This document shows positions 1-8,606 of a stretch of 20,971 bases of DNA, in pieces (position 1 is the stretch's first letter; the number at the start of each line of letters is the position of its first letter). The position numbers were made by a program, and so were the translations under genes. Origin of the DNA: Deltaproteobacteria bacterium UBA3076 (lineage in GTDB: Bacteria; Desulfobacterota; Dissulfuribacteria; Dissulfuribacterales; UBA3076); NCBI GenBank assembly GCA_002367355.1, contig DFBQ01000162.1, forward strand, positions 1 to 20,971. Direction: 5' to 3'. Below the pieces are notes generated by a model. That model had not been told where the DNA came from. It saw only the letters and a list, made by a program, of their open reading frames with translations, and did not search any database.

Positions 1-32
1 GGGCTGGCGTGGTAACCAAAATCACGGAGTAG
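1..32 (+). CDS. tuf: Elongation factor Tu, C-terminal end only (partial)
   Basis: Reading from base 3, the codons give AGVVTKITE followed by TAG at 30-32. This matches the conserved C-terminus of bacterial EF-Tu (usually GAGVVTKI-E). The rest of the gene lies upstream of the window. EF-Tu carries aminoacyl-tRNA to the ribosome as a GTPase in the cytoplasm. Its position just before rpsJ fits the common order fusA-tuf-rpsJ, where the str cluster runs into the S10 cluster. Only nine residues are visible, so the call rests on that short match plus context. Confidence 0.85.
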   Translation, partial: AGVVTKITE

Positions 33-57
33 CTATGCTATATTCACCAATTAGAGT

Positions 58-75
58 GGAATTGAGGAATGAGGG
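58..75 (+). promoter_or_regulatory. Repeat-derived ribosome-binding region of rpsJ
   Basis: The bases just before rpsJ read as octamers AATTGAGG (60-67) and AATGAGGG (68-75). They resemble the octamer arrays at 2811-2866 and 8607-8675. GAGG at 64-67 is 8 bases from the ATG at 76, and GAGGG at 71-75 is 3 bases from the ATG at 79. The only Shine-Dalgarno sequence of rpsJ therefore seems to be part of the repeat. The gap from tuf is only 43 bases, too short for an E. coli-type S10 leader that binds L4. Confidence 0.5.
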
Positions 76-390
76 ATGATGATCCCAACCCAGAGGATAA
101 GGATTCGTCTCAAGGCATATGATCACAAGCAGCTTGATCAGTCTGTGGGCGAAATCGTAGATACGGTAAAACGGACCGGAGCCCGTCTTGGCGGGCCAAT
201 CCCGTTACCTACTTCGATTAGACGCTATACTGTTTTGCGTTCTCCTCATGTAGACAAAAAATCAAGGGAGCAGTTTGAGATCCGTACCCACAGGAGACTT
301 GTAGATATCCTGGAGCCCACGCAACAGACAATAGATGCCTTGATGAAGTTAGAGTTGTCTGCTGGGGTGGATGTTGAAATTAAGCTATAG
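76..390 (+). CDS. rpsJ: 30S ribosomal protein S10
   Basis: A 104-residue protein, against about 102-103 in most bacteria. S10 sits in the 30S head next to S3, S9 and S14, and in its second role it pairs with NusB in transcription antitermination. Recognisable segments are [13 protein letters not shown] near the N-terminus, GPIPLPT around residues 40-46, and [20 protein letters not shown] in the middle. Two ATG codons in tandem (76 and 79) are possible starts. With the first, GAGG at 64-67 is 8 bases upstream. First gene of the S10 cluster, 43 bases after tuf and probably co-transcribed with it, since no promoter is evident in the gap. Confidence 0.97.
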   Translation: MMIPTQRIRIRLKAYDHKQLDQSVGEIVDTVKRTGARLGGPIPLPTSIRRYTVLRSPHVDKKSREQFEIRTHRRLVDILEPTQQTIDALMKLELSAGVDVEIKL

Positions 391-410
391 GAATAAAGAC
401 GGGAACAGCA

Positions 411-1040
411 ATGTCGAATTTAACAGGCATGATGGGCCGCAAGGTGGGAATGACTCAGGTCTTTTCCGAGGACGGTCAGGTCGTCCCGGTTACAGTGCTG
501 GAGGTTGGTCCGTGCACTGTGCTTCAAAAGAAGACAGTGAAGAGAGAGGGCTATAATGCTCTGCAATTCGGGTTTTCTCCAAAACCTTTAAGCAGGCTGA
601 ATCTTCCGGAACAGGGCCAGGTGAAGAAAGCAGGGCTGTCTCATGGCTTTCGCTATATCAGGGAGATATCAGTAGAGGATCCCGATGCCTTTGACGTGGG
701 CCAGGTCCTCACATTGAAGGATCTGGAGATGACCCAGCTAGTAGATATAACAGGAGTGAGCAAGGGTCGCGGTTTTTCCGGAACGGTAAAACGTTACGGG
801 TTTTCTAAAGGTCCTATGGGCCATGGATCCAAACATCACAGAGCCGTAGGCTCTGTGGGACAAAGTGCTACTCCATCCAGGGTCATCAAGGGCAAAAAGA
901 TGCCAGGCCGCATGGGAGGCAATCGTGTTACGGTGAAAAATTCGATGGTTGCTGACGTACGACCTGATGAAAACCTGTTGCTGGTTAAGGGAGGTGTCCC
1001 TGGTGCTATCAATCAATTTGTATATGTGCGATTAAAATAG
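411..1040 (+). CDS. rplC: 50S ribosomal protein L3
   Basis: 209 residues, the usual length. L3 is an early-assembly 23S rRNA-binding protein whose central loop reaches towards the peptidyl-transferase centre. The N-terminal [10 protein letters not shown] and the loop segment [17 protein letters not shown] identify it. Gln151 in this loop corresponds to the glutamine methylated in E. coli L3 by PrmB. The ribosome-binding site is weak (GGGAA at 401-405, 5 bases before the ATG). An internal ATG pair at 429 and 432 would give a slightly shorter protein, but the 411 start gives the common L3 length. It follows rpsJ after 20 bases. Confidence 0.97.
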   Translation: MSNLTGMMGRKVGMTQVFSEDGQVVPVTVLEVGPCTVLQKKTVKREGYNALQFGFSPKPLSRLNLPEQGQVKKAGLSHGFRYIREISVEDPDAFDVGQVLTLKDLEMTQLVDITGVSKGRGFSGTVKRYGFSKGPMGHGSKHHRAVGSVGQSATPSRVIKGKKMPGRMGGNRVTVKNSMVADVRPDENLLLVKGGVPGAINQFVYVRLK

Positions 1041-1057
1041 AGGAGACCGGGCAATCC

Positions 1058-1681
1058 ATGACAACCCTGGCAGTTTATAACGCACAGAAAGAAAAAGTCG
1101 GTGAGGTTACGGTGAGCGACACTGTTTTTGGCGTGACACCTAAGGAAGGCATACTTCACGAAGTGGTCAAGTGGCAGTTGGCCGGAAAACGGGCCGGCAC
1201 TGCTTGCGTCAAGACGCGGGGTGAAGTCAGTGGAAGTGGCAAGAAACCCTACCGTCAGAAAGGGACCGGCCGGGCCCGTGCAGGCAGCAATAAGTCGCCT
1301 TTGTGGAAACGAGGTGGCTCGGTATTTGGTCCGAAGCCACGGGACTACAGCTACAGCCTGCCTAAAAAGGTCCGCCGTCTGGCGCTGAGAATGGCGTTGA
1401 GCACAAAGATCGAGGGCGATCGTCTCTTGGTCCTAAGGGATTTTGGCCTGGAGCAAATAAAAACCAAGGACATGAAAGGTCTGCTTGACCGTTTTGATAT
1501 AAAGAAGGCCGTAATAGTGACCGACACTCCGGATCAGACTCTGGAACTATCCTCGCGGAATATTCCCAATGTTAAGATTCTGCCTTTGAAAGGCATTAAT
1601 GTGTATGATTTATTGAAATACGAATATGTGATAATCAAGGAACCTGCCGTTGGAGTGATCGAGGAGAGACTGAAGCCATGA
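1058..1681 (+). CDS. rplD: 50S ribosomal protein L4
   Basis: 207 residues, typical for L4. L4 binds 23S rRNA domain I and lines the exit tunnel with an extended loop. That loop is seen as SGSGKKPYRQKGTGRARAG at residues 58-76. In E. coli L4 also represses the S10 operon through its mRNA leader, but no room for such a leader exists upstream of rpsJ here, so that control is probably absent or different. The ribosome-binding site is AGAGGAG just after the rplC stop. The gene end overlaps rplW by four bases (ATGA), which suggests translational coupling. Confidence 0.97.
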   Translation: MTTLAVYNAQKEKVGEVTVSDTVFGVTPKEGILHEVVKWQLAGKRAGTACVKTRGEVSGSGKKPYRQKGTGRARAGSNKSPLWKRGGSVFGPKPRDYSYSLPKKVRRLALRMALSTKIEGDRLLVLRDFGLEQIKTKDMKGLLDRFDIKKAVIVTDTPDQTLELSSRNIPNVKILPLKGINVYDLLKYEYVIIKEPAVGVIEERLKP

Positions 1682-1968
1682 AGGAACTGTATTCGGTGAT
1701 AAAGGCTCCGCTGATTACCGAGAAGGCCACTTTACAGAAAGAGATGGCAAATCAGTTAGTCTTCAAGGTGGATCAAAAGGCAAATAAAATTGAAATTAAA
1801 ACTGCTGTGGAAAAGATTTTTAAAGTGAAAGTGCTGTCTGTTCAGACCATCAAGGTCAAAGGGAAGCCCAAAAAAGTTGGTCGGTTTACAGGTAAGCGCT
1901 CCGGCATTAAAAAGGCCGTTGTAAGGCTATATCCTGGAGAAAGTATTGAGTTTTTTGAGGGTGTATAA
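1678..1968 (+). CDS. rplW: 50S ribosomal protein L23
   Basis: 96 residues, the family's usual size. L23 sits at the tunnel exit and is the docking point for trigger factor and the signal recognition particle. The N-terminal [14 protein letters not shown] and the later [17 protein letters not shown] are characteristic. The ATG overlaps the stop of rplD (ATGA). A GAGGAGAG stretch inside the end of rplD serves as ribosome-binding site. The stop shares one base with the rplB start (TAATG). Both junctions point to coupled translation. Confidence 0.97.
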   Translation: MKELYSVIKAPLITEKATLQKEMANQLVFKVDQKANKIEIKTAVEKIFKVKVLSVQTIKVKGKPKKVGRFTGKRSGIKKAVVRLYPGESIEFFEGV

Positions 1969-2801
1969 TGCCAATTAAAAAATACAAACCAACATCTCCG
2001 GCCAGACGCGGCATGACCGTATTGGTAGACCGTGAAATCAGCGATAAGGCCCCGGAGAAATCATTGGTTGAGCCGCTTAAGCGCAGTGGCGGAAGAAATG
2101 TCTACGGAAGGATTACTGCCAGACATAGAGGCGGCGGGCACAGACGTAAATACAGGACAATAGATTTTCGGAGACACAAACTCGGTGTGCCGGCAAAAGT
2201 GGCTGCTATCGAGTATGATCCCAACAGGTCTTCGCGGATCGCTCTCCTGAATTATCTTGACGGGGAAAAGAGATATATTCTGGCTCCTTTGGGACTCAAG
2301 GTCGGCGAGTTCGTTATTTCTGACGACGTAGCGGACGTACACCATGGGAATTGCATGCCCTTAAAGAATATTCCCTTGGGTACCCAGGTCCATAACGTGG
2401 AGTTGCGCCCGGGTAAAGGAGGACAGATAGTAAGGAGTGCCGGTGGCTCAGCTCAGGTAATGGCCAAGGAAGGCAAATACGTACAATTACGCCTTCCAAG
2501 TGGAGAAGTAAGAATGTTTCTTAATACCTGCAGGGCTACTGTTGGTCAGGTAGGAAATCTCGATCATGAAAATATTAAACTGGGCAAGGCCGGCAGGAGC
2601 CGGTGGCTTGGGAGACGTCCGAAGGTGCGTGGAGTAGCCATGAATCCCGTTGACCATCCCATGGGTGGTGGTGAGGGGAAGTCTTCCGGCGGCAGACATC
2701 CTTGCAGTCCATGGGGAATGCCGGCAAAGGGATATCGCACAAGAAAAAAGAACAAGCCAAGCGATGCCTTCATAGTACGAAACAGGCATAAAAAGAAGTA
2801 G
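1968..2801 (+). CDS. rplB: 50S ribosomal protein L2
   Basis: 277 residues, close to the usual 273-277. L2 binds 23S rRNA and helps subunit joining and peptidyl-transferase function. The signature [20 protein letters not shown] is present. His230 corresponds to the histidine (His229 in E. coli) implicated in activity. The C-terminus [12 protein letters not shown] is typical. The start overlaps the rplW stop by one base, with GAGGGTG just upstream. It is followed by a 94-base gap, unusually long for this cluster, which contains an inverted octamer array. Confidence 0.98.
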   Translation: MPIKKYKPTSPARRGMTVLVDREISDKAPEKSLVEPLKRSGGRNVYGRITARHRGGGHRRKYRTIDFRRHKLGVPAKVAAIEYDPNRSSRIALLNYLDGEKRYILAPLGLKVGEFVISDDVADVHHGNCMPLKNIPLGTQVHNVELRPGKGGQIVRSAGGSAQVMAKEGKYVQLRLPSGEVRMFLNTCRATVGQVGNLDHENIKLGKAGRSRWLGRRPKVRGVAMNPVDHPMGGGEGKSSGGRHPCSPWGMPAKGYRTRKKNKPSDAFIVRNRHKKK

Positions 2802-2810
2802 TCTTTGGAG

Positions 2811-2874
2811 AATTCAGGAATTGAAGGTATTTTATTGATTCTAATTCCTCAATCCCTCAATTGTTCTTTAATTT
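2811..2874. repeat. Inverted octamer repeat array between rplB and rpsS
   Basis: The gap reads as octamers: AATTCAGG (2811) and AATTGAAG (2819), then an AT-rich centre of 16 bases. Reverse-complement-type octamers follow: AATTCCTC (2843), AATCCCTC (2851) and AATTGTTC (2859). The second half complements the first imperfectly, so a long hairpin with mismatches is possible. The same design with better pairing recurs at 8607-8675. No coding capacity and no convincing promoter were seen. The rpsS ribosome-binding site (AGGAG, 2884-2888) lies just outside the array. Confidence 0.7.
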
Positions 2875-2895
2875 ATAGGAAATAGGAGAAAACAG

Positions 2896-3180
2896 GTGCC
2901 AAGGTCGATAAAGAAAGGTCCTTTTGTTGATGATCACCTGATGAAAAAAGTGCTTAAGGCCATTGAGACTCAAGACAGGCGTGTCATCAAAACCTGGTCT
3001 AGACGATCCATGGTTGTGCCTGACATGGTGGGGCTCACCTTTGCAGTGCACAATGGCAGAAAATTTATCCCTGTATTTATTACTGAAAATATGGTTGGGC
3101 ACAAGCTTGGTGAATTTTCGCCAACCCGTACCTATTACGGCCACGCTGTTGATAAAAAATCCAGAATCCGGAAAACGTAA
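2896..3180 (+). CDS. rpsS: 30S ribosomal protein S19
   Basis: 94 residues with a GTG start at 2896 and AGGAG at 2884-2888. S19 lies in the 30S head, contacts S13 and the A-site finger of the 50S subunit. It is recognised by its N-terminal [17 protein letters not shown] and by [16 protein letters not shown] near the C-terminus. An initiator directly before PRSIKKGPF is the normal S19 N-terminus, which fixes the GTG start. It is separated from rplB by the repeat array and lies 8 bases before rplV. Confidence 0.97.
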   Translation: MPRSIKKGPFVDDHLMKKVLKAIETQDRRVIKTWSRRSMVVPDMVGLTFAVHNGRKFIPVFITENMVGHKLGEFSPTRTYYGHAVDKKSRIRKT

Positions 3181-3188
3181 GAGAGGGC

Positions 3189-3530
3189 ATGGCACTAATG
3201 GAAGCCAGGGCAGTTGCCAAATATTTAAGAATTTCTCCGCAAAAGACTCGACTAGTTGCTGATGTGGTTCGCGGCAAGTCTGTGGGAGAGGCGTTGCAGA
3301 TCCTCAGCTACATGCCCAAAAAAGGCGCAAGGATGATTAAAAAGGTGCTTGAATCAGCTTTGGCCAATGCGGATCAAAATCCAAATATCGATGTGGATAT
3401 TCTGTACATTAAAAAAATCATGGTGGATCAAGGCCCTCAACTGAAGAGATTTCATCCCAGAGCAATGGGCAGGGCCTACAGAATACAACATCGTTTTTCC
3501 CACATAACGATAGTATTGGATGAAGGATAA
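3189..3530 (+). CDS. rplV: 50S ribosomal protein L22
   Basis: 113 residues, within the family range of 110-118. L22 contacts all 23S rRNA domains, and its beta-hairpin lines the exit tunnel. ARAVAKYLRISPQKTRLVAD at the N-terminus and the hairpin segment GRAYRIQHRFSHITIVL at the C-terminus are clear. The ATG at 3189 has GAGAGG upstream. A second ATG three codons later is a possible start. Placed between rpsS and rpsC as in most bacteria. Confidence 0.97.
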   Translation: MALMEARAVAKYLRISPQKTRLVADVVRGKSVGEALQILSYMPKKGARMIKKVLESALANADQNPNIDVDILYIKKIMVDQGPQLKRFHPRAMGRAYRIQHRFSHITIVLDEG

Positions 3531-3562
3531 ATTAATATGAATGGAAAAATTAGGAGGATACC

Positions 3563-4222
3563 TTGGGTCAGAAAGTAAACCCGATCGGCCTCAGGCTACA
3601 AATAACGCGTACATGGGACTCGCGTTGGTTTTCCGAGAAGGAGTATTCCGCCCTGATCCTTGAGGACTATAAGATCAGAAAGTTCATTAAGAGTCGGGTC
3701 AGCCATGCAGGAATATCCAAAATTGAGATAGAAAGGGCTGCACAGAGATTACGCATCCGCATATTCACCGCGCGTCCGGGAATAATTATTGGTAAAAAAG
3801 GTGTGGAAATCGAGAGCCTGAAGCGGTCTTTGGAAAAGATGGTCAGACGGCGGGTAATGATTGACATCACAGAGGTCCGAAGACCGGAAATAGATGCACA
3901 ACTGGTAGCTGAAAATGTTGCGGGGCAGCTTGTGCGACGCATTTCCTTCCGGAGAGCCATGAAGAGGGCTATCAGTATGGCACGCAAGTTTGGTGCGCAG
4001 GGTATAAGGATTGCTAGTGCCGGCCGTTTGGGTGGCGCTGAAATGTGCCGCACTGAGTGGTATCTGGATGGCAGGGTCCCGCTACACACCCTTCGGGCCG
4101 ATATTGATTACGGCGTGGCCGAGGCAATGACCACATATGGGGTAATTGGTATCAAGGTATGGGTGTTCAAGGGAGAAGTCCTGCCTGACAAAGAGTCTGA
4201 AGTCGCGGCAATGGAAATATAG
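3563..4222 (+). CDS. rpsC: 30S ribosomal protein S3
   Basis: 219 residues, near the usual 210-235. S3 sits at the mRNA entry of the 30S subunit and takes part in mRNA unwinding with S4 and S5. Residues 1-11 ([11 protein letters not shown]) are the standard N-terminus. The KH-domain loop GKKG is at residues 77-80, and the C-terminal domain contains [16 protein letters not shown]. The start is TTG at 3563 behind a strong AGGAGG (3552-3557). No ATG gives the normal N-terminus, so TTG is well supported. Confidence 0.97.
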   Translation: MGQKVNPIGLRLQITRTWDSRWFSEKEYSALILEDYKIRKFIKSRVSHAGISKIEIERAAQRLRIRIFTARPGIIIGKKGVEIESLKRSLEKMVRRRVMIDITEVRRPEIDAQLVAENVAGQLVRRISFRRAMKRAISMARKFGAQGIRIASAGRLGGAEMCRTEWYLDGRVPLHTLRADIDYGVAEAMTTYGVIGIKVWVFKGEVLPDKESEVAAMEI

Positions 4223-4259
4223 TTGATGGTATTAGCGTGTCCCTGTTGGAGGGGAACAA

Positions 4260-4676
4260 ATGCTTAGCCCAAAGAAAGTTAAATATCGCAAGCAACAAAA
4301 AGGTCGCGTAAGAGGCATGGCACAACGTGGGAATAGCCTGTCCTTTGGCGATTACGGCCTTAAGGCTATTGGCCGTGGCAGGATCACAGCCCAGCAGATA
4401 GAGGCCGCCCGGATAGCTATTACAAGGCGCGTTAAGCGTCGTGGAAAAATATGGATACGAATATTTCCGGACAAGCCTATCTCTAGTAAGCCTGCCGAGA
4501 CCAGAATGGGTAAGGGTAAAGGCGCAGTGGATTCATGGGTAGCGCTGATAAAGCCGGGCAGGATGCTTTATGAGATGGAGGGTGTAGATGAGGTTTCCGC
4601 CAGGGCGGCTCTGAGGCTGGCACAATATAAACTGCCCGTTCCTACTAAGATTGTCGCTAGGAGTGAAATGCCATGA
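4260..4676 (+). CDS. rplP: 50S ribosomal protein L16
   Basis: 138 residues, the usual length. L16 is a late-assembly protein near the A-site tRNA and the peptidyl-transferase centre. It is recognised by [16 protein letters not shown] at the N-terminus, and by [20 protein letters not shown] and [10 protein letters not shown] in the middle. The ribosome-binding site GGAGGGG is strong. The end overlaps rpmC by four bases (ATGA), suggesting coupled translation. Confidence 0.97.
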   Translation: MLSPKKVKYRKQQKGRVRGMAQRGNSLSFGDYGLKAIGRGRITAQQIEAARIAITRRVKRRGKIWIRIFPDKPISSKPAETRMGKGKGAVDSWVALIKPGRMLYEMEGVDEVSARAALRLAQYKLPVPTKIVARSEMP

Positions 4677-4876
4677 GCGTAGCTGATAAACTTAGGGAAC
4701 TGGGCATAGAAGAAATTCAACAGAAAGAAAAGGATCTTCGACAGGAGCTTTTTAATCTTCGGTTTCAGCAAGCCACTCATCAATTGGAAAACATAATGAG
4801 GATTCGTACTGTGAGACGTTCAATAGCAAGAGCTAAAACAGTACTGGCAGAGAAAGTTGTTGAGTCTGAGGTCTAA
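4673..4876 (+). CDS. rpmC: 50S ribosomal protein L29
   Basis: 67 residues of mostly helical composition, as expected of L29, which sits beside L23 at the tunnel exit. The core pattern [16 protein letters not shown] followed by [14 protein letters not shown] is the family signature. The ATG overlaps the rplP stop, and AGGAG lies upstream inside rplP. Followed by rpsQ, the standard order. Confidence 0.96.
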   Translation: MSVADKLRELGIEEIQQKEKDLRQELFNLRFQQATHQLENIMRIRTVRRSIARAKTVLAEKVVESEV

Positions 4877-4890
4877 CAATGGAGCAGGGC

Positions 4891-5151
4891 ATGAATGCCG
4901 ACAAGAAAACTCGCAGAACACTTATTGGCACTGTTGCCAGTGACAAGATGGAAAAAACAGTAGTTGTTAAGGTTGTTCGGCGCGTGCAGCATCCAATATA
5001 TGGGAAGTATGTACAGCGGCAAAAGAAGTATATGGCTCATGATGTAGAAAATAGCTGCAGAATAGGCGACAAAATTCTAATAGAAGAGTATCGTCCTCTG
5101 AGTCGACGCAAACGGTGGGTAGTTAAAGGGATTCTTGAAAAGGCTCTATAG
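4891..5151 (+). CDS. rpsQ: 30S ribosomal protein S17
   Basis: With the start at 4891 the protein has 86 residues, the usual S17 length. S17 is an OB-fold primary binding protein of 16S rRNA. Diagnostic stretches are [18 protein letters not shown] and [19 protein letters not shown] preferred ATG 4891 because GGAG (4881-4884) is 6 bases upstream. ATG 4879, four codons earlier in the same frame, has no good ribosome-binding site but cannot be excluded. Last gene of the classical S10 set. Confidence 0.95.
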   Translation: MNADKKTRRTLIGTVASDKMEKTVVVKVVRRVQHPIYGKYVQRQKKYMAHDVENSCRIGDKILIEEYRPLSRRKRWVVKGILEKAL

Positions 5152-5180
5152 AACAGAAAAAGAAAGGGAAGGATCATATC

Positions 5181-5549
5181 ATGATCCAGCAAGAAACATT
5201 ATTAAATGTCGCGGATAATTCCGGTGCAAAACGGGTGTGTTGTATTCGGGTTTTGGGCGGAACTCGTAGGCGTGTTGCAAGTATAGGGGATACGGTGGTC
5301 GTTTCGGTGAAGGAGGCCATACCAAATTCCAAAGTGAAAAAAGGTAATGTGGTTAAAGCCGTTATAGTACGGACCAAGAAGGAGATATCCCGGGTTGATG
5401 GTTCTTGGATACGGTTCGACGAGAACGCAGCGGTTTTGATAAACCAATCTGGAGAACCGGTAGGTACTCGAATTTTCGGACCAGTGGCTAGGGAATTAAG
5501 GGCAAAGCGTTACATGAAGATAATATCGCTTGCACCCGAGGTGCTTTAG
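5181..5549 (+). CDS. rplN: 50S ribosomal protein L14
   Basis: 122 residues, exactly the common L14 length. L14 forms part of intersubunit bridges and is a binding site for the silencing factor Rsf[21 protein letters not shown] at the N-terminus and [20 protein letters not shown] at the C-terminus are characteristic. AAGGGAAGGA lies just before the ATG. It opens the spc portion, 29 bases after rpsQ with no evident promoter between, so S10 and spc appear to be one unit. Confidence 0.97.
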   Translation: MIQQETLLNVADNSGAKRVCCIRVLGGTRRRVASIGDTVVVSVKEAIPNSKVKKGNVVKAVIVRTKKEISRVDGSWIRFDENAAVLINQSGEPVGTRIFGPVARELRAKRYMKIISLAPEVL

Positions 5550-5567
5550 TCCAAGGAGACCGAATCA

Positions 5568-5903
5568 ATGAAGACCGTAAAGACATATCTGAGAAAAAAT
5601 GACCGGGTAATGGTTAAGGCTGGCCGGGACAAGGGTAAGGTCGGCAAGATACTCTCGATTTTGCCTGCAAAGGGAAGAGCACTGGTTGAAGGCGCGCAGA
5701 TGGTCAAGCGCCATACAAAACCAGGTCCTGGTACAGGAGGCGGCATTTTGGAGAAGGAAGCATCCATCCATTTGTCTAATCTCATGCTAATTTGCCCCAA
5801 ATGTACTGAGTCAGCGCGAATATCCAGGAAAATTCTGGGAGATGGCAATAAAGTCCGCGTCTGCAAGAAATGCGGAGAGGTCATTCCGACAGAAAAAAAG
5901 TAG
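5568..5903 (+). CDS. rplX: 50S ribosomal protein L24, four-cysteine form
   Basis: 111 residues. L24 initiates 50S assembly. The KOW motif is visible as VMVKAGRDKGKVGKI at residues 14-28. The C-terminal half has two CxxC pairs, Cys76/Cys79 and Cys99/Cys102, consistent with a zinc-ribbon form. The usual linker KRHTKPGPGTGGGILEKEA is present. AAGGAG precedes the ATG. The 3-base distance from the stop to the next TTG, and the GGAGG after it, belong to the rplE translation start. Confidence 0.97.
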   Translation: MKTVKTYLRKNDRVMVKAGRDKGKVGKILSILPAKGRALVEGAQMVKRHTKPGPGTGGGILEKEASIHLSNLMLICPKCTESARISRKILGDGNKVRVCKKCGEVIPTEKK

Positions 5904-5924
5904 GCCTTGTGGAGGCATTTAGGC

Positions 5925-6464
5925 ATGGTTCTCTTAGAAGAGAGATATCAGAAAGAATGTGTTCCGAAATTAATGGAACATTTTGGATATAAGAATCCCC
6001 ACCAGGTGCCCAAAATCGAAAAAGTAGTTTTAAATATGGGGCTTGGTGAGGCAATTGAAAATCCAAAAATATTAGATTCTGCGATTGAGGAATTAACCCT
6101 TATATCCGGACAAAAACCGGTAGTCACGAGGGCCAGGAAATCAATTGCAGCCTTTAAGGTGAGAGAAGGAATGCCCATAGGGTGTCGTGTAACCCTTAGA
6201 AGGCGACGAATGTATGATTTTCTTACAAAGCTTATTAATATTACCATTCCCCGGATCAGGGACTTCAGGGGTATATCGCCAAAGGCTTTTGATGGAAAAG
6301 GTAATTACACTTTGGGCGTTAAGGAACAGATTATCTTTCCGGAGATCGACTATGACAAAATAGACAAGATCAAGGGAATGAATGTGACGATAGTTACGAG
6401 TGCAAAAACCGATGATGAATCTCGGTATTTGTTGGACGTTTTAGGTATGCCGTTTCGTGGGTAG
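5925..6464 (+). CDS. rplE: 50S ribosomal protein L5
   Basis: 179 residues from ATG 5925, the standard L5 length. L5 binds 5S rRNA with L18 and contacts P-site t[37 protein letters not shown] and GRGNY-type segments (here [20 protein letters not shown]) mark the family. An in-frame TTG at 5907 would add six residues. It was rejected because GGAGG (5911-5915) lies 9 bases before ATG 5925, and MVLLEERY is a natural L5 N-terminus. Confidence 0.97.
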   Translation: MVLLEERYQKECVPKLMEHFGYKNPHQVPKIEKVVLNMGLGEAIENPKILDSAIEELTLISGQKPVVTRARKSIAAFKVREGMPIGCRVTLRRRRMYDFLTKLINITIPRIRDFRGISPKAFDGKGNYTLGVKEQIIFPEIDYDKIDKIKGMNVTIVTSAKTDDESRYLLDVLGMPFRG

Positions 6465-6484
6465 AGTTCATTGAGGAGGGACCT

Positions 6485-6670
6485 TTGGCTAAAAAGGCGT
6501 TGATAAATAAGGCACAGAGGAAACCCAAGTTTGGTGTCAGAAAGTATAATAGGTGTCCGGTTTGTGGCCGTCCACGTGCCTTTATCAGAAAATTTGGCTT
6601 ATGCAGAATATGTTTCAGAAAAATGGCATCTCAGGGGGTAATACCCGGGGTAACCAAAGCCAGCTGGTAG
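6485..6670 (+). CDS. rpsN: 30S ribosomal protein S14, zinc-binding type
   Basis: 61 residues, the short type-Z S14, as opposed to the roughly 100-residue cysteine-free form. It has Cys24/Cys27 (CPVC) and Cys40/Cys43 (CRIC), the expected zinc ligands. S14 lies in the 30S head with S3 and S10. It starts with TTG at 6485 behind AGGAGGG (6474-6480). An initiator before AKKALINK is the normal N-terminus, so TTG is supported. Neighbours rplE and rpsH are as usual for spc. Confidence 0.97.
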   Translation: MAKKALINKAQRKPKFGVRKYNRCPVCGRPRAFIRKFGLCRICFRKMASQGVIPGVTKASW

Positions 6671-6704
6671 TTGTAAAACTCCATACATTTGGGAGAGCTT
6701 GAAT

Positions 6705-7100
6705 ATGTCTATGACTGATCCTGTAGCGGATATGCTTACACGCCTCAGAAATGCCAATAAAGCAAGGCATGACAGGGTTGATATTCCTTCCTCTAATTTG
6801 AAGGAGGGAATTGCAAAAATACTTAAGAAAGAAGGCTATATAAGCAACTTTCGTATTTTCAAGGACAGGCGGCAGAAAATTCTTCGTTTGTTTCTCAGAT
6901 ACTCTGATGGGCAGCCTATTATCCTCGGATTAAAGCGAATAAGCACTCCTGGATGCCGGGTATATTGTAAAAAAGGCAGAATTCCAAAGACAAGATCTGG
7001 GCTTGGCACATCAGTGATTTCTACATCAAGGGGCATCATGACTGATGTCGAGGCCATGCAAAATAACGTAGGCGGAGAAGTTCTCTGCGCCATTTGGTAG
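6705..7100 (+). CDS. rpsH: 30S ribosomal protein S8
   Basis: 131 residues from ATG 6705, matching the usual 130-132. S8 binds the central domain of 16S rRNA and in E. coli also represses the spc operon through its mRNA. MSMTDPVADMLTRLRNA at the N-terminus and STSRGIMTDVEA...NVGGEVLC at the C-terminus are clear. An in-frame TTG at 6699 was rejected because GGGAGAG (6691-6697) is well spaced for ATG 6705, which gives the typical S8 N-terminus. I could not confidently recognise an S8-type operator near rplX-rplE. Confidence 0.97.
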   Translation: MSMTDPVADMLTRLRNANKARHDRVDIPSSNLKEGIAKILKKEGYISNFRIFKDRRQKILRLFLRYSDGQPIILGLKRISTPGCRVYCKKGRIPKTRSGLGTSVISTSRGIMTDVEAMQNNVGGEVLCAIW

Positions 7101-7114
7101 TCTGGAGTTTTCTC

Positions 7115-7657
7115 ATGTCTCGAATCGGTAAAAAACCCATAAACGTCCCTTCAGAGGCCAAAGTTACTATAGATGGACGTATTATTACTGTTCAGGGTCC
7201 CAAAGGTATCTTGAGCAGGGAAATACATCCCTTGGCAAGTGTTGAAAAAGATGGTGAACACCTGGTAGTCAGGAGAGCTGATGATACAAGACAGGGTCGC
7301 TCAATACATGGGTTGTTTCGCACACTTATAAACAACATGGTCATTGGGGTCACAAAAGGATTCACGCGGGAGCTTCTGGTAATAGGAGTCGGTTATAAAA
7401 TTGAGGAGAAGGAAAATGAGCTGGTTTTTTACGTTGGCCATTCTCATCCAATAGAGTTTCCTCTTCCTGACGGAATCAAGGCTCGGGTAGAGCGGCAAAA
7501 GGAAATTCGGGTAATCCTGGAGGGATATGATAAGGAGCTTTTGGGACTTACTGCTTCCAGAATCCGATCTCTTAGGCCACCAGAGCCCTATAAAGGCAAA
7601 GGAATCAGGTATGCGGATGAACGGATAATCCGCAAAGCTGGAAAGGCTGCTGCATAG
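7115..7657 (+). CDS. rplF: 50S ribosomal protein L6
   Basis: 180 residues from ATG 7115, the normal size. L6 binds 23S rRNA near the sarcin-ricin loop and supports the elongation-factor site. MSRIGKKPINVPSEAKVTID and the C-terminal signature RPPEPYKGKGIRYADE are diagnostic. An in-frame TTG at 7094 overlapping rpsH was rejected, since GGAG (7104-7107) is 7 bases before ATG 7115 and MSRIGKKPI is the standard N-terminus. Confidence 0.97.
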   Translation: MSRIGKKPINVPSEAKVTIDGRIITVQGPKGILSREIHPLASVEKDGEHLVVRRADDTRQGRSIHGLFRTLINNMVIGVTKGFTRELLVIGVGYKIEEKENELVFYVGHSHPIEFPLPDGIKARVERQKEIRVILEGYDKELLGLTASRIRSLRPPEPYKGKGIRYADERIIRKAGKAAA

Positions 7658-7705
7658 TAGTTATGGATTTCAAAACCATCAGCAATATTACATATGGAAG
7701 TAATT

Positions 7706-8077
7706 ATGGCAAAGACCAGCCCTAGGCTGAAGGCGCGTTTAAGGCGTAAACAGCACATACGAAAGCACATATCAGGGACAGCAGAGCGCCCACGGATGGC
7801 AGTTTTCCGGAGCAGTAAACACATATACGCTCAAATTATTGATGATGAAAGAGGTGTCACAATTGCGGCTGCTTCTTCCTTGATTCCTGAGATCAAAAGC
7901 AAGGCAAGCGATCTTGAAGACAAAAAAGCTGTGGCTAAAGAGGTCGGCCGAATTATTGCCCAAAGGGCTAAGGAAAAGGGTGTAAATACCATAGCATTTG
8001 ATCGGGGCGGATATCTATATCAAGGCCGAATCAAGGCTCTTGCTGATGCGGCCAGAGAAGTCGGCCTTGATTTCTGA
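7706..8077 (+). CDS. rplR: 50S ribosomal protein L18
   Basis: 123 residues from ATG 7706; L18 proteins are usually 117-123. L18 binds 5S rRNA and brings it to the central protuberance with L5. The pattern [20 protein letters not shown] near the N-terminus and [20 protein letters not shown] at the C-terminus identify it. ATG 7694 lies four codons earlier. I preferred 7706 because GGAAG (7696-7700) is 5 bases upstream. Confidence 0.96.
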   Translation: MAKTSPRLKARLRRKQHIRKHISGTAERPRMAVFRSSKHIYAQIIDDERGVTIAAASSLIPEIKSKASDLEDKKAVAKEVGRIIAQRAKEKGVNTIAFDRGGYLYQGRIKALADAAREVGLDF

Positions 8078-8106
8078 ATTATAATAGGTCGCTGCCTATA
8101 AGGGGT

Positions 8107-8604
8107 GTGGAGTTGCAGAAAAAACAAATAGATAACGAACAAGAACTAATAGAAAAAGTAGTCTATATTAACCGGGTGGCTAAGGTAGTCAAGGGTGGAA
8201 GACGCTTCAGCTTCAGTGCCCTTTCGGTGGTAGGTGATGGAGCCGGCAAAGTTGGTTTTGCCATGGGAAAGGCCAGAGAAGTTCCTGAGGCCCTCAGAAA
8301 AGCCCGAGAGAAGGCCACGAAGTCTATGATTAAGATACCGATGGTAAGCAAAACCATACCTCACGAAGTGATAGGCCATTTTGGCGCGGGCAGGGTTTTG
8401 TTAAAACCTGCGTCACCTGGTACCGGAGTCATAGCCGGAGCTGTAGTAAGGGCGATTATGGAGGCAGCGGGAATTCAGGATATATTGACTAAGTGCCTTG
8501 GCACCAAAAATCCGCACAATGTAATGCATGCCACATTTAATGGTTTGGAAGACTTAGGTATTTCCGTATCCAGGGCAAAGTGCCGGGGCAGAACCGTAGA
8601 ATAG
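8107..8604 (+). CDS. rpsE: 30S ribosomal protein S5
   Basis: 165 residues from GTG 8107, typical for S5. S5 acts in translational accuracy and mRNA helicase activity with S3 and S4. [20 protein letters not shown] and the segment [20 protein letters not shown] are diagnostic, as is the C-terminal [19 protein letters not shown]. The start is uncertain by two codons: AGGGG (8101-8105) is only one base before GTG 8107 but 7 bases before an in-frame TTG at 8113. The gene is followed by a repeat-filled gap instead of rpmD. Confidence 0.95.
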   Translation: MELQKKQIDNEQELIEKVVYINRVAKVVKGGRRFSFSALSVVGDGAGKVGFAMGKAREVPEALRKAREKATKSMIKIPMVSKTIPHEVIGHFGAGRVLLKPASPGTGVIAGAVVRAIMEAAGIQDILTKCLGTKNPHNVMHATFNGLEDLGISVSRAKCRGRTVE

Positions 8605-8606
8605 GG

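Noticed and set aside
371..556. Short + strand frame across the rpsJ-rplC junction
   Set aside because: It overlaps the end of rpsJ and start of rplC out of frame, both of which are certain genes.
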